From positions 1 through 64,000 of the forward strand of contig NZ_JAUUDS010000010.1 of assembly GCF_030678875.1 (NCBI RefSeq): DNA of 64,000 nt, read 5' to 3'. Of the stretch, positions 1 to 9,049 are shown piece by piece (the stretch's first letter is position 1; every line of letters starts with the position of its first letter). The translations under genes were made by a program, and so were the position numbers. Origin of the DNA: Sphingomonas aurea (lineage in GTDB: Bacteria > Pseudomonadota > Alphaproteobacteria > Sphingomonadales > Sphingomonadaceae). The notes beneath the pieces are model-generated. The model did not search any database, was not told the DNA's origin, and saw only the letters and a program-made list of their open reading frames with translations.

Positions 1-2843
1 CACCGCCGCCCAAGGCGAAGGTCGCGCCCGCCAAGCCGGCACCGGCACCGGCACCGGTCGCTCCGGCGCCGGTGCCGGTCGACACCAGCGCCTGGCTGTA
101 CAAGGGCAGCGATATCGAGCCCGATGCGGCGTGGAGCTTCGGCACCCTGCCCAACGGCCTGCGCTATGCCGTGCGGCGCAACGGCGTGCCGCCGGGGCAG
201 GTGTCGGTCCGCGTCGCGATGGACGTCGGCTCGCTCTACGAGAACGAGGCGGAGCGCGGCTACGCGCATTTCATCGAGCATCTGTCGTTCCGCTCCTCCG
301 CCTATGTCGCCGATGGCGAGGCGAAGCGGGTGTGGCAGCGGCTGGGCGCGACCTTCGGCTCGGATTCGAACGCGTCGACCACCCCGACCCAGACGCTCTA
401 CAAGCTCGACCTGCCATCTGCGACCGAGGCGGGGCTGGACGAGAGCCTGCACATCCTGTCGGGGATGATGGCGGCGCCGATCCTGAACGACAAGGCGGTC
501 GATGCCGAGCGCTCAATCGTGCTGGCCGAGCGGCGCGAGCAGCCGGGGCCGCAGGTCCGCTTCCAGGACGCGCTGCGCGAAACCTTCTTCGCCGGCCAGC
601 TGCTCGCCGACCGCTCGCCGATCGGGACCGAGAAGGCGCTGACGACGGCGACGGGTGCGTCGATGAAGGCGTTCCACGACCGCTGGTATCGCCCCAGCCG
701 CGCCGTCGTGATCGTATCGGGCGACATGGACCCGGCGCTGCTCGCGCGGCTGGTCGTCAAGAACTTCGCCGGGTGGAAGCCGAACGGACCCGACGTGCCG
801 GCACCCGATTTCGGCAAGCCCGATCCGACCAAGCCGCCGACCGCGACTTTGGTCGAGCCCGGCCTGCCCTCGATCGTCGCGACCGCGGTACTGCGCCCGT
901 GGCAGTTCAACGCCGACACCATCCTGTTCAACCAGAAGCGGATGGTCGACACCGTCGCCGCGCGGCTGGTCGGCCGCCGGCTGGAACAGCGTGCGCGGGC
1001 CGGGGGCAGCTTCCTGCAGGCGTCCGTCTCGCTCGACGACGAGTCGCGCTCGGCCAACGGCACCTTCACCACCATCATCCCCGTGGGCGACCAGTGGGAA
1101 GCGGCGCTGAAGGACGTGCGCGCTGTGGTCGCCGACGCCGTCGCGACCGCGCCGACGCAAGGCGAGATCGACCGCGAACTGGCCGATTACGACACGATCC
1201 TGCGTACGACCGTCGAGACGTCGCGCGTCGAGGCGGGCGGCAAGCAGGCCGACGACATGGCCGGCGCACTCGATATCCGCGAGACGGTGACCTCGCCGGC
1301 GACCTCCTATGCGATCTTCAAGGATGCGCGTGCCAAGGGGATGTTCACCCCCGCGACCGTGCTCGCCTCGACGAAGCGGATCTTCCAGGGCGATGCCACC
1401 CGCGCGCTGGTCAACACGCCGACGCCTGAGGCGGGGGTCGCGGAAAAGCTGGCGGCGGCGCTGAAGGCGGACGTGTCGGGCCTGGCCGGCACACGCCGGG
1501 TCCAGTCCGACGTGACCTTCGCCGACCTGCCGGCGCCCGGCGCGCCCGGCAAGGTGACGGTGCGCCAGTCGATGCCCGAGATCGGGCTGGAGCGGGTGAC
1601 CTTCGCCAATGGCGTGCGCCTACTGGTGTTCTCCAACCCGGCGGAAACCGGCCGCGTCTATGTCCGCGTCCGCTTCGGCGGCGGCTATGGCGAGCTGCCG
1701 GTCGACAAGGCCAGTCCCGCCTGGGCGGGCGACAGCGCGCTGATGGAGAGCGGCGTCGGCAAGCTCGATCAGGACGATCTGGAGCAGCTGACCGCCGGGC
1801 GGCGGATCGGGCTGGACTTCGGGATCGATGACGACGCGTTCCTGCTCGGCGCGATGACCTCGCCGGCCGATTACCAGGACCAGCTGAAGCTGATGGCGGC
1901 CAAGCTCGCCCATCCCGGCTGGGACCCGGCGCCGATCGCACGGGCGCGGGCGGCGGCGCAGGCGGCGCAGGCCGGCTACGACGCCTCGCCCTCTGGTGTG
2001 CTGGGCCGCGATCTTGACGGGCTGCTGCGCAGCGGCGACCCGCGCTGGACCTCGCCGACACCCGCGCAGATCGCCGGCCTGACGCCGAAGAACTTCAAGA
2101 AGCTGTGGCAGCCGCTCCTCGCCTCCGGGCCGATCGAGGTAATGGTGTTCGGCGACGTGAAAACCGACGAGGCGGTGCAGGCGGTCGCGGCCAGCTTCGG
2201 GGCGATGAAGCCGCGGCGCGACGACAGCCACCAACCGCGCCCGCCCGCCTTCCCGGCGCACAACACGACGCCGGTGATCCGCACCCATGACGGCGCCGAC
2301 AATCAGGCGGCGGCGGTGATCGCCTGGCCGACCGGCGGCGGCATCGCCGAGATCCGCACCAGCCGCCAGCTCGACGTGCTCGCCCAGATTTTCTCGGACC
2401 GGCTGTTCGAGCGGCTGCGCCAGGGCACCGGCGCCAGCTATAGCCCGTCGGTCAGCAGCGACTGGCCGGTCGGCATGACCGGCGGCGGCCGGATGGTCGC
2501 GATCGGTCAGGTCGCGCCGGAGAATGTCGACCTGTTCTTCCGCCTGTCGCGCGAGATCGCGGCGGACCTCGCCAAGAACCCGGTCAGCGCCGACGAGCTG
2601 GAGCGTATCCTGAAACCGATGCAGCAGCAGTTGCTACGCGCCTCGACCAGCAGCCAGTTCTGGCTGAACCAGATGGGCGGCGGCAGCTATGACCCTCGCC
2701 GCCTGACCGCGATCCGCTCGCTCGGAACCGATCTGGTGGGTACGACGCCGGCCGACATCCAGGCACTGGCCGCGCGCTATCTGCGGCCGGATACCGACTG
2801 GACGATGGCGGTGGTGCCGAAGGCGAAGGCCGCCGCACGCTGA
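1..2843 (+). CDS. M16 family zinc metallopeptidase (insulinase/PqqL-like), 5' end outside the window
   Basis: The reading frame is open from base 3 to the TGA at 2841-2843, so the true start lies upstream. The visible N-terminus is a Pro/Ala/Lys linker of about 23 residues, as expected between a secretion signal or anchor and the first domain. The inverted zinc site HFIEH is encoded at 267-281, followed by a conserved YRP stretch, which is the catalytic N-terminal M16 half. The second half (from about base 1560) repeats the fold without the HxxEH motif, as in M16B/PqqL-like two-domain proteases. The family degrades peptides in the periplasm. Substrate cannot be told from the sequence. Confidence 0.9.
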   Translation, partial: PPPKAKVAPAKPAPAPAPVAPAPVPVDTSAWLYKGSDIEPDAAWSFGTLPNGLRYAVRRNGVPPGQVSVRVAMDVGSLYENEAERGYAHFIEHLSFRSSAYVADGEAKRVWQRLGATFGSDSNASTTPTQTLYKLDLPSATEAGLDESLHILSGMMAAPILNDKAVDAERSIVLAERREQPGPQVRFQDALRETFFAGQLLADRSPIGTEKALTTATGASMKAFHDRWYRPSRAVVIVSGDMDPALLARLVVKNFAGWKPNGPDVPAPDFGKPDPTKPPTATLVEPGLPSIVATAVLRPWQFNADTILFNQKRMVDTVAARLVGRRLEQRARAGGSFLQASVSLDDESRSANGTFTTIIPVGDQWEAALKDVRAVVADAVATAPTQGEIDRELADYDTILRTTVETSRVEAGGKQADDMAGALDIRETVTSPATSYAIFKDARAKGMFTPATVLASTKRIFQGDATRALVNTPTPEAGVAEKLAAALKADVSGLAGTRRVQSDVTFADLPAPGAPGKVTVRQSMPEIGLERVTFANGVRLLVFSNPAETGRVYVRVRFGGGYGELPVDKASPAWAGDSALMESGVGKLDQDDLEQLTAGRRIGLDFGIDDDAFLLGAMTSPADYQDQLKLMAAKLAHPGWDPAPIARARAAAQAAQAGYDASPSGVLGRDLDGLLRSGDPRWTSPTPAQIAGLTPKNFKKLWQPLLASGPIEVMVFGDVKTDEAVQAVAASFGAMKPRRDDSHQPRPPAFPAHNTTPVIRTHDGADNQAAAVIAWPTGGGIAEIRTSRQLDVLAQIFSDRLFERLRQGTGASYSPSVSSDWPVGMTGGGRMVAIGQVAPENVDLFFRLSREIAADLAKNPVSADELERILKPMQQQLLRASTSSQFWLNQMGGGSYDPRRLTAIRSLGTDLVGTTPADIQALAARYLRPDTDWTMAVVPKAKAAAR

Positions 2844-2905
2844 ATCGCTTGCTCACATACCGTCGCGCGTGCTGATGTCGCGGTGGGGTTTGACAGGGGA
2901 GGGGC

Positions 2906-3802
2906 GTGGTGTTTCGATCGTTTTTGACGATGCTGGCTGTCGGCGCTGTGGCGCTGCCGTCGTCGGTAACCGCGCAGGATGCGGCGACCACGCCGACGGA
3001 CAGGGCGACGATCGTCGTGACCGGGCGCAGCAAGGCCGAGAAGGAGCGTGTGAGCGCCGCCGTCCGGGCGATGGCGCAGCAGCGCGATCGTAACGAGCCG
3101 GTCGGGCGCTTCGCCGCTCCGATCTGCTTCGCCACCGCCGGATTGCCGCAGGACCTCCTGGCGAGCATCGCCGATCGCGTCATTGCGGATGCGCAGCTTG
3201 CGGGATTGCAGCTGGCCGGCGACGGTTGCCGGCCCAACCTGCTGCTGATCTTCGTGAACGACGGTCGTGCCGACATGGATTGGCTGCGCACCAAGCATTC
3301 CGACTGGTTCTGGCGGATGGACCTGGCCGACATCCACCGCATCGTCGAGGAGCCGGGTCCCGTCCACGTCTTTACGGCGAGCGAGATCGTAAGCCGCGAC
3401 GGCGAGCGGATGAGCGTCGATCCCCAGACCGACGTGCCGCAGCTGAACGTGTCAATCTCCTCGAACATCGTCCTGCCGGTCCGCCGCGACATCCAGGCGT
3501 CGATCATGCTGATCGACCGGGTAGCGGTGCCGGGGCGCACGGCGATCCAGATCGCCGATTACGCCGCGCTGCGCACGCTGGCGATGATCCGCCCGCAGCC
3601 GGTGCAGGGCATCGACACCATCATGTCGCTGTTCAATCCGACATCCGCGTCGCCGCCGGCGGAGATGACCGCGTTCGACCGCGGGTATCTGAAGGCGCTG
3701 TATGCCGGCGCCGGGAACGAGCGCGCGACGTTGAAGCTGGACCGCATCGCCAGCACGATCGTCGCAGAGCGCGCCGCCGAAGTCGGCCCGGATAGGCCCT
3801 AA
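2906..3802 (+). CDS. secreted protein of unknown function (298 aa)
   Basis: I do not recognise a functional family. The N-terminus has a short basic start and a hydrophobic stretch ending in a plausible Sec cleavage site (SVTAQD), so the protein is probably periplasmic. The GTG at 2906 follows a strong purine-rich ribosome site (AGGGGAGGGG); a second GTG follows immediately and is the alternative start. The rest is mixed soluble sequence with no membrane helices and no metal-binding motif that I can see. Its stop overlaps the stop of the convergent acyl-CoA synthetase gene by 4 bases. Confidence 0.75.
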   Translation: MVFRSFLTMLAVGAVALPSSVTAQDAATTPTDRATIVVTGRSKAEKERVSAAVRAMAQQRDRNEPVGRFAAPICFATAGLPQDLLASIADRVIADAQLAGLQLAGDGCRPNLLLIFVNDGRADMDWLRTKHSDWFWRMDLADIHRIVEEPGPVHVFTASEIVSRDGERMSVDPQTDVPQLNVSISSNIVLPVRRDIQASIMLIDRVAVPGRTAIQIADYAALRTLAMIRPQPVQGIDTIMSLFNPTSASPPAEMTAFDRGYLKALYAGAGNERATLKLDRIASTIVAERAAEVGPDRP

Positions 3803-5586
3803 CCCCGGTACAACCCCTCCAGCCGCTCGGCATAGGCACCCCGGATCACGTGGCGCCGGATCTTCAGGCTCGGCGTCAGCTGCTCGTTCTCGATCGTGAA
3901 GGGGCCGTCGGCGAGCACGAAGCGGCGGATGCGTTCGGTGACCGAGAGGTCGCGGTTCACCCGTTCCACCGCGGCGTTCAGCGCGGCGCGGTATTCCGCA
4001 TTGTCGGCCAGCTTCGGGAAATCGCAGCGACCGCCACCCTTGGCGCACCATTCCTGCGTCCATTCCGGATCGGGCACGATCAACGCCACCATATACGGCT
4101 TGCGGTCGCCATAGATCATCGCCTGACCGATCTCTGGCTGCAGGGTCAGCATGCCCTCGACCTTCTGGGGCGCGACATTGTCGCCCTTGTCGTTGATGAT
4201 GAGGTCCTTCTTGCGGTCGGTGATGCGGATGCGGCCGCGCCCGTCGATCTCGCCGATGTCGCCGGTATGGAGCCAGCCGTCCTTCAGGACGCGCGCGGTC
4301 TCCGCCTCGTTGCGCCAATATCCGTGCATCACCAGCTCGCCGCGGACCAGGATCTCGCCATCCTCGGCGATCCGCACCTCGGTATTGGGGAGCGGCGGGC
4401 CGACCGTGTCCATCTTCAGTCCCGCCGAGGGGCGATTGCAGGAGATGACGGGCGCCGCCTCGGTCTGGCCATAGCCTTGCAGGAAGGTAAGGCCGAGCGA
4501 CTGGAAGAACACGCCGATCTCCGGGTTGAGCGGCGCCCCGCCCGACACCATCGCCTTCAGCCGGCCACCGAACTTCTTCCCGATCTTCGGCTTGAACAGC
4601 GCATTGACCACCAGCTGCATCGGACGGTCGACCAGCCGCAGCCGCCCCTCGTAATGGCGCCCGCCGACCTTCAGCGCCTGGTCCAGCAGGCGCTGGGACA
4701 GGCCGCCCTGCTTCTCGATCGCCTTCGAGATCCGCGTGCGCAGCACCTCGAACAGGCGGGGCACCACGACCATGATCGTCGGGCGCACCTCCTCGATATT
4801 CGCCGCCAGCTTGTCCAGCCCCTCGGCATAATAGATCTGCCCGCCCAGCCCGATCGGAAAATGCTGCCCGCCGGTATGCTCATAGGCGTGGGAGAGGGGG
4901 AGGAAGGACAGGAACACCTCGTCCGCCCAGCCGAAATCCTCGGAAATGACGGTGCAGCAGCCGTTGACGTTGTGCAGGATCGCGCCGTGATGCTGCATCA
5001 CCCCGCGCGGCGCGCCGCCGGTTCCGCTGGTGTAGATGATGCACGCCAGGTCGTTGCGCCCGAACGTCGCCTCTGCCGCCACCGCGTCGGGCGAGGCGGG
5101 GTGGTCGGCGATCAGCCGGTGCCAGTCGTGGAAGTCGATGCTGCCGGCCGGTGCGCGCATCTCGTCGATGCCGATCACCGTCTGCCCCTGGTTCGAGCGC
5201 AGCACCGCGGGCAGCAGCACCTTGGCCAGCTTGGCGGAAGACACGATGATGCCGCAGGCGCCGCTATTTTCCAGGATATGCAGGTGGTCGCGCTCGGTAT
5301 TGGTGACATAGGTCGGCACGGTCACGCAGCCGGCGGCCATGATCGCCAGGTCGGCGATGCACCATTCCGGCCGGTTCTCGCTGACCAGCATGATGCGGTC
5401 GCCCGGCTTCATCCCGATCGCCTTCAGCCCGGTGGCGAGCGCCGCTACCTGTCGCGCCGTCTCCGCCCAGCTGGTCGACTGCCAGCGCCCGTCCGCCTTG
5501 GCCCACAGGAACGGCGCGTCGCCACGCTCGCGGGCGCGCTGGAAGAACATGGTGACAAGGTTGGGAAAGTGTTCGAGGGTACGCAT
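3799..5586 (-). CDS. AMP-dependent acyl-CoA synthetase (long-chain fatty acid-CoA ligase)
   Basis: Activates a fatty acid with ATP to an acyl-adenylate and then to acyl-CoA. The ATP-binding signature YTSGTGGAPRG (normally YTSGTTGxPKG) lies in the N-terminal half, followed by the GYGQTEAAPV adenylation motif, the HTGDIG motif and the ITDRKKDLI hinge motif. At 595 aa it fits the FadD15/AasC-like long-chain group. The start ATG at 5586 is preceded by AGGAGA. Chain length preference is not predictable from sequence alone. It stands alone between convergent and same-strand neighbours of unrelated function, with no room for an intrinsic terminator at its 3' end because its stop codon overlaps that of the opposing gene. 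Confidence 0.92.
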   Translation of the reverse strand: MRTLEHFPNLVTMFFQRARERGDAPFLWAKADGRWQSTSWAETARQVAALATGLKAIGMKPGDRIMLVSENRPEWCIADLAIMAAGCVTVPTYVTNTERDHLHILENSGACGIIVSSAKLAKVLLPAVLRSNQGQTVIGIDEMRAPAGSIDFHDWHRLIADHPASPDAVAAEATFGRNDLACIIYTSGTGGAPRGVMQHHGAILHNVNGCCTVISEDFGWADEVFLSFLPLSHAYEHTGGQHFPIGLGGQIYYAEGLDKLAANIEEVRPTIMVVVPRLFEVLRTRISKAIEKQGGLSQRLLDQALKVGGRHYEGRLRLVDRPMQLVVNALFKPKIGKKFGGRLKAMVSGGAPLNPEIGVFFQSLGLTFLQGYGQTEAAPVISCNRPSAGLKMDTVGPPLPNTEVRIAEDGEILVRGELVMHGYWRNEAETARVLKDGWLHTGDIGEIDGRGRIRITDRKKDLIINDKGDNVAPQKVEGMLTLQPEIGQAMIYGDRKPYMVALIVPDPEWTQEWCAKGGGRCDFPKLADNAEYRAALNAAVERVNRDLSVTERIRRFVLADGPFTIENEQLTPSLKIRRHVIRGAYAERLEGLYRG

Positions 5587-5643
5587 CGTCTCTCCTGATC
5601 GGGTTCTCGCGTCTGTCGCGCGTTGCCCTGTGCTCGGTCTGCC

Positions 5644-7374
5644 TTATTCCGGGGGGGCGGCGTCGATCCGCACGGCGCGGGTGATCGGTGCGACGCTGCC
5701 GTCCTCGGCCATCGCGACGCCCTCGCTGCGCGGATCGGCGGCACCGACCCAGCGACCGCCGACCCGCTCGATCGCGTTCGCCTTCAGTCCCATCGGCGTG
5801 ACCCGCACCGTCTCGCCCAGGTTGCGAAGTGCCGGCGCCATCGCCTCCAGCGCGGTGCCCTGTTCCAGGTTCGCCGCCTTGCCCGGCGCATAGACCAGGC
5901 CAAGCGCGATCGCGTCCTGCGCGCTCAGCTTCCAGTCGAGCACGCCGACCAGCGCCTTGGCGATCTGCGCGATGATCGTCGAACCGCCCGCCGCGCCCAG
6001 CGCCAGCCGGACGCTGCCGTCGGGATTGTAGACGATGGTCGGCGCCATCGAGCTGCGCGGCCGCTTGCCGCCCTCGACCCGGTTGGCGACGAGTGCGCCG
6101 TCCCTGACCGGCACGATGTCGAAATCGGTCAGTTCGTTGTTCAGGACCGTACCATCGACGCTCAGCCCCGATCCGAACGGTCCCTCGACCGTGGACGTCA
6201 CCTCGACGACGTTGCCGCGCCGGTCGGTGACGGCGAGGTCGGTGGTGCCTGCCACCTCGCTGACCGGTGCCGGCACGCGGGCGGGGGCGCCCGGCGGGGT
6301 GCCGGCGCTCACGCTCGCCATCGTCCGGGCGGGGTCGATCAACGCCGATCGGCTGGCCAGATAGCGCGGATCGGTCAGCCCCTTCACCGGAACCGAGACG
6401 AAGTCGGGATCGCCGACGTAGAGGTCGCGATCGGCATAGGCCAGGCGGCTGCTCTCGGCGAACAGGTGCCAGGCCAGGGCGGAGTCCTTGCCCAGCGCGG
6501 CCATGTCGAACCGCTCCAGCTGCTTCAGGATCATCTGCACGGTGATGCCGCCCGACGATGGCGGGCCCATGCCGCAGATCCGATAGATGCGATAGCGGGT
6601 ACAGACCGGCGGCCGGGGCTTGGCGTCGTAGCTGGCCAGGTCGCCGGCAGTCATACGCGAGGGATTGCGCTGGGCGGTGTTGACGGTGGTGACCAGCTTG
6701 GTCGCCTGCGGCCCGACATAGAAGCTGTGCGGGCCGAGCCGCGCGATCCGGCCCAGCAGCTCGGCCTGCGCCGGGTTGCGCACCGTCGCACCGACCGCGG
6801 GCTGGCCATACAGCGCGCGCGTCTCGGGCGTCATGTGCCCGCCGAACGATCGCACCGCGTTGACGAAGCGCGGACTGGCGACGAAGCCGTCGCGCGCCAG
6901 GCGGATCGCCGGCTGGAACAGCCGCGCCCAGGGCAGCGTGCCCGACTGGCGATGCGCCAGCGCCATGCCGCGCAACGCGCCCGGCACGCCGACGCTGCGC
7001 CCGCCCGGCACCGCCTGGGGATGGCTCATCGGGGTGCCGTCGGCCGCGTAGAACCAGCGCGGGTCGGCGGCGGCGGGCGCGGCCTCACGCGCGTCGATCG
7101 TCGTCACGCCCCGGCCGCCTGCCTTGTGGCTGACCCAGAAGCTGCCACCGCCGATGCCCGAACTCTGCGGCTCGACCACGTTCAGCGCCAGCATCGTCGC
7201 GATCGCCGCATCGGTGGCGCTGCCGCCGGCGCGCAATATCTCGACGCCCGCCGCCGCGGCGCGCGGGTCGGCGGCGCTGACCATCCCCTGACCAGGCCCC
7301 TGTGCGGCCGGCTTCGCGGTCGCCGGGGCGGCGGACAGGAGCAACAGGGCAAGGGAAAGCGCGCGCGTCGTCAT
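5644..7374 (-). CDS. ggt: gamma-glutamyltransferase (periplasmic)
   Basis: Cleaves or transfers the gamma-glutamyl group of glutathione and related peptides. The protein is 576 aa with a Sec signal peptide (about residues 1-20). The autoprocessing and catalytic nucleophile is predicted as Thr377 in GTTDLAVTDRRGN, which separates a large and a small subunit after self-cleavage; the later GGSTII motif is the oxyanion/substrate region. The frame is open further upstream, but only the ATG at 7374 gives an immediate signal peptide, so that start was chosen. It lies 40 bases from the pyrD stop on the same strand and may be read from the pyrD transcript. Confidence 0.93.
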   Translation of the reverse strand: MTTRALSLALLLLSAAPATAKPAAQGPGQGMVSAADPRAAAAGVEILRAGGSATDAAIATMLALNVVEPQSSGIGGGSFWVSHKAGGRGVTTIDAREAAPAAADPRWFYAADGTPMSHPQAVPGGRSVGVPGALRGMALAHRQSGTLPWARLFQPAIRLARDGFVASPRFVNAVRSFGGHMTPETRALYGQPAVGATVRNPAQAELLGRIARLGPHSFYVGPQATKLVTTVNTAQRNPSRMTAGDLASYDAKPRPPVCTRYRIYRICGMGPPSSGGITVQMILKQLERFDMAALGKDSALAWHLFAESSRLAYADRDLYVGDPDFVSVPVKGLTDPRYLASRSALIDPARTMASVSAGTPPGAPARVPAPVSEVAGTTDLAVTDRRGNVVEVTSTVEGPFGSGLSVDGTVLNNELTDFDIVPVRDGALVANRVEGGKRPRSSMAPTIVYNPDGSVRLALGAAGGSTIIAQIAKALVGVLDWKLSAQDAIALGLVYAPGKAANLEQGTALEAMAPALRNLGETVRVTPMGLKANAIERVGGRWVGAADPRSEGVAMAEDGSVAPITRAVRIDAAPPE

Positions 7375-7414
7375 GACCGCGAACCGTAACGGCATTCGCG
7401 GAGGCGGCAACCCG

Positions 7415-8443
7415 TCAGGCTGTACCGACCGCCTCTTCCACGCGCGCGAAGCCGTCGCGTGCCAGCAGCGCGGCAAGGTCGCGGTTGATCCGCGCCGGCA
7501 GGCCCGGTCCCTCATAGACCAGCGCCGTGTAGAGCTGCACCAGGCTCGCCCCGGCCCGAATGCGGGCATAGGCTTCCGCGCCCGAGCCGATCCCGCCGGC
7601 GGCGACCAGCGGCAGCGCGCCGCCCGTCGCCCGGCGGAAATCGCCCAGCCGCTGGCGGGCGAGCGGAGCCAGCGGTGCGCCCGACAGGCCGCCCGTCTCG
7701 GCCGCTCGGGCCGAGGATAGATTGGGGCGGGTGACGGTGGTGTTGCCGATGATGATCGCGGCGACGCCGTGCTCGATCGCGGCGCGGGCGATCTCGTCGA
7801 TGTTCGCCGGTTCCAGATCGGGCGCGACCTTCAGGAACAGCGGCGTCGTGCCCCGTGCGGCGGCGCAGGCGGCGAGCAGGTCGGCCAGCGCCTGCCCGCC
7901 CTGCAGGTCGCGCAGGCCCGGCGTGTTGGGCGAGGAGATGTTGATCGTGACATAGTCGCCGAGCTTTGCCGCGGCGGCGACGCTGGTCGCATAGTCGGCG
8001 ATGCGGTCGGTCGAATCCTTGTTGGCGCCGACGTTCACGCCCAGCACCCCGGCGCGCTTCGCCGGCACCCGCGCGAGGCCGGCCGCCAAACCCTCGTTGT
8101 TGAATCCGTAGCGGTTCACCACCGCCCGGTCCTCGCGCAGGCGGAACAGCCGCGGGCGCGGATTGCCCGGCTGCGGGCGGGGGGTCAGCGTGCCGATCTC
8201 GACCGCACCGAAGCCGAGTCCGAAGAAGCCGGCGATCGCCTCGCCATTCTTGTCCACCCCCGCCGCCAGCCCGACCGGATTGGCGAAGTCGAGCCCGGCG
8301 ACCCGTGTCGCCAATCTCGGATCGGGGGCGAGCGGCCGCGCAAGCGGCGCGCCGGCCCTGCCCCAGAGCGACAGCGCCCGGACGGTCAGCGCATGGGCGT
8401 TTTCCGCATCCAGCGCGAAGAGGGCGGGGTGATACCAAGCCAT
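7415..8443 (-). CDS. pyrD: dihydroorotate dehydrogenase (quinone), class 2
   Basis: Oxidises dihydroorotate to orotate in pyrimidine synthesis, passing electrons to quinone at the inner membrane. The protein is 342 aa, normal for class 2. An N-terminal helical extension is followed by the FMN barrel with GFNNEGL, the NISSPNTPGL segment carrying the catalytic Ser (about residue 171) and GNTTVTRP. The ATG at 8443 was chosen because MAWYHPALF matches the usual class 2 membrane-docking start; codons upstream in the same frame look non-coding. pyrE, the next pathway step, is in this window but 54 kb away. Confidence 0.95.
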   Translation of the reverse strand: MAWYHPALFALDAENAHALTVRALSLWGRAGAPLARPLAPDPRLATRVAGLDFANPVGLAAGVDKNGEAIAGFFGLGFGAVEIGTLTPRPQPGNPRPRLFRLREDRAVVNRYGFNNEGLAAGLARVPAKRAGVLGVNVGANKDSTDRIADYATSVAAAAKLGDYVTINISSPNTPGLRDLQGGQALADLLAACAAARGTTPLFLKVAPDLEPANIDEIARAAIEHGVAAIIIGNTTVTRPNLSSARAAETGGLSGAPLAPLARQRLGDFRRATGGALPLVAAGGIGSGAEAYARIRAGASLVQLYTALVYEGPGLPARINRDLAALLARDGFARVEEAVGTA

Positions 8444-8467
8444 GCGGCGGTCTTTACAGCGTCTGCG

Positions 8468-8490
8468 GCGGGGCGGAAGGGCCGCCCCGC
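8468..8490. repeat. short palindrome upstream of pyrD
   Basis: Two perfect 9-base arms (GCGGGGCGG and its complement) flank a 5-base spacer in the pyrD-sufR divergent region. A degenerate GTCAC-CCCGG/CCCGGCACGAC stretch follows at about 8499-8525, resembling a decayed copy of the GTCATGCCGGG palindromes seen elsewhere. It lies upstream of both genes, so it is not placed as a terminator. Confidence 0.5.
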
Positions 8491-8605
8491 CTTCTTCGTC
8501 ACCCCGGACTCGTCCCGGCACGACGGCGGGCGGGCTGACGCATCCCCCTGCGAGTCGTTAGCAAAGATAGCGGTTGATCCTGCACCGCAGCACGCCCATT
8601 TGGCA

Positions 8606-8626
8606 ATCGGAACGAACTGGTCCGAT
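8606..8626 (+). promoter_or_regulatory. candidate SufR (Rrf2) operator just upstream of sufR
   Basis: The 21-base stretch has outer arms ATCGGA and TCCGAT forming a perfect 6-base inverted repeat with a 9-base centre, ending 6 bases before the sufR ATG. Rrf2 proteins bind dyads of this kind as dimers and usually regulate their own operon. A weak promoter can be proposed at TTGATC (8574-8579) with ATTTGG (8598-8603), which would place the dyad just downstream of the -10 box. Only the dyad is directly visible; binding is inferred. Confidence 0.45.
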
Positions 8627-8632
8627 TAGCTC

Positions 8633-9049
8633 ATGCGCCTCTCCTCCCTCGCCGATTATGCGATCGTGCTGCTGTCCGCCGCCGCGCGCCACTGCGGCGG
8701 GGTCGCGCGGCTGAACGCGACGCAGCTCGCCGAGGAAACGGGCGTGCCGCTGCCGACCGCGCAGAAGCTGGTCAGCCGCCTCGCCGCGGCCGGCCTGCTG
8801 GAGAGCGCGCGCGGCACCGGCGGCGGCTTTCGCCTGGCGCGGCCGCCATCGGCGATCAGCCTGGCGGACATCGTCGAGGCGGTGGAGGGGCCGATCGCGC
8901 TGACGTCCTGCGTCGAGCATGGCGCGAACGACTGCGCGATCGAGGGGAGTTGCCGGGTCAAGCCGCACTGGGGTGCCGTCAACGGCGCGGTCCGCGGCGC
9001 GCTCGCGGGGGTCAGCCTCGCGCAGCTGTCGGTTTTGGAGAACGCATGA
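8633..9049 (+). CDS. Rrf2 family regulator of the suf operon (SufR/IscR-like)
   Basis: A 138-aa DNA-binding protein with an Rrf2 winged helix (residues about 1-75; [10 protein letters not shown] start and GGFRLARP wing) and three cysteines at positions 93, 101 and 107, in the spacing used by Rrf2 proteins to hold an Fe-S cluster. It probably senses cluster supply and represses or activates the suf genes downstream. Its TGA overlaps the sufB ATG by the shared bases ATGA, so it is the first gene of the operon. A perfect outer dyad lies directly before its start and could be its own operator. Confidence 0.92.
   Translation: MRLSSLADYAIVLLSAAARHCGGVARLNATQLAEETGVPLPTAQKLVSRLAAAGLLESARGTGGGFRLARPPSAISLADIVEAVEGPIALTSCVEHGANDCAIEGSCRVKPHWGAVNGAVRGALAGVSLAQLSVLENA

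Noticed and set aside
3850..5598. 582-codon open frame on the plus strand
   Set aside because: Opposite the acyl-CoA synthetase; low-complexity shadow composition.
5623..7389. 588-codon open frame on the plus strand
   Set aside because: Opposite gamma-glutamyltransferase, which has clear catalytic motifs; the opposing frame has none.
7375..7569. 65-residue N-terminal extension of gamma-glutamyltransferase
   Set aside because: It would bury the signal peptide and overlap pyrD; the ATG at 7374 is the natural start.
8468..8490. Intrinsic terminator between pyrD and sufR
   Set aside because: Both flanking genes are transcribed away from it, so there is no transcript for it to end.
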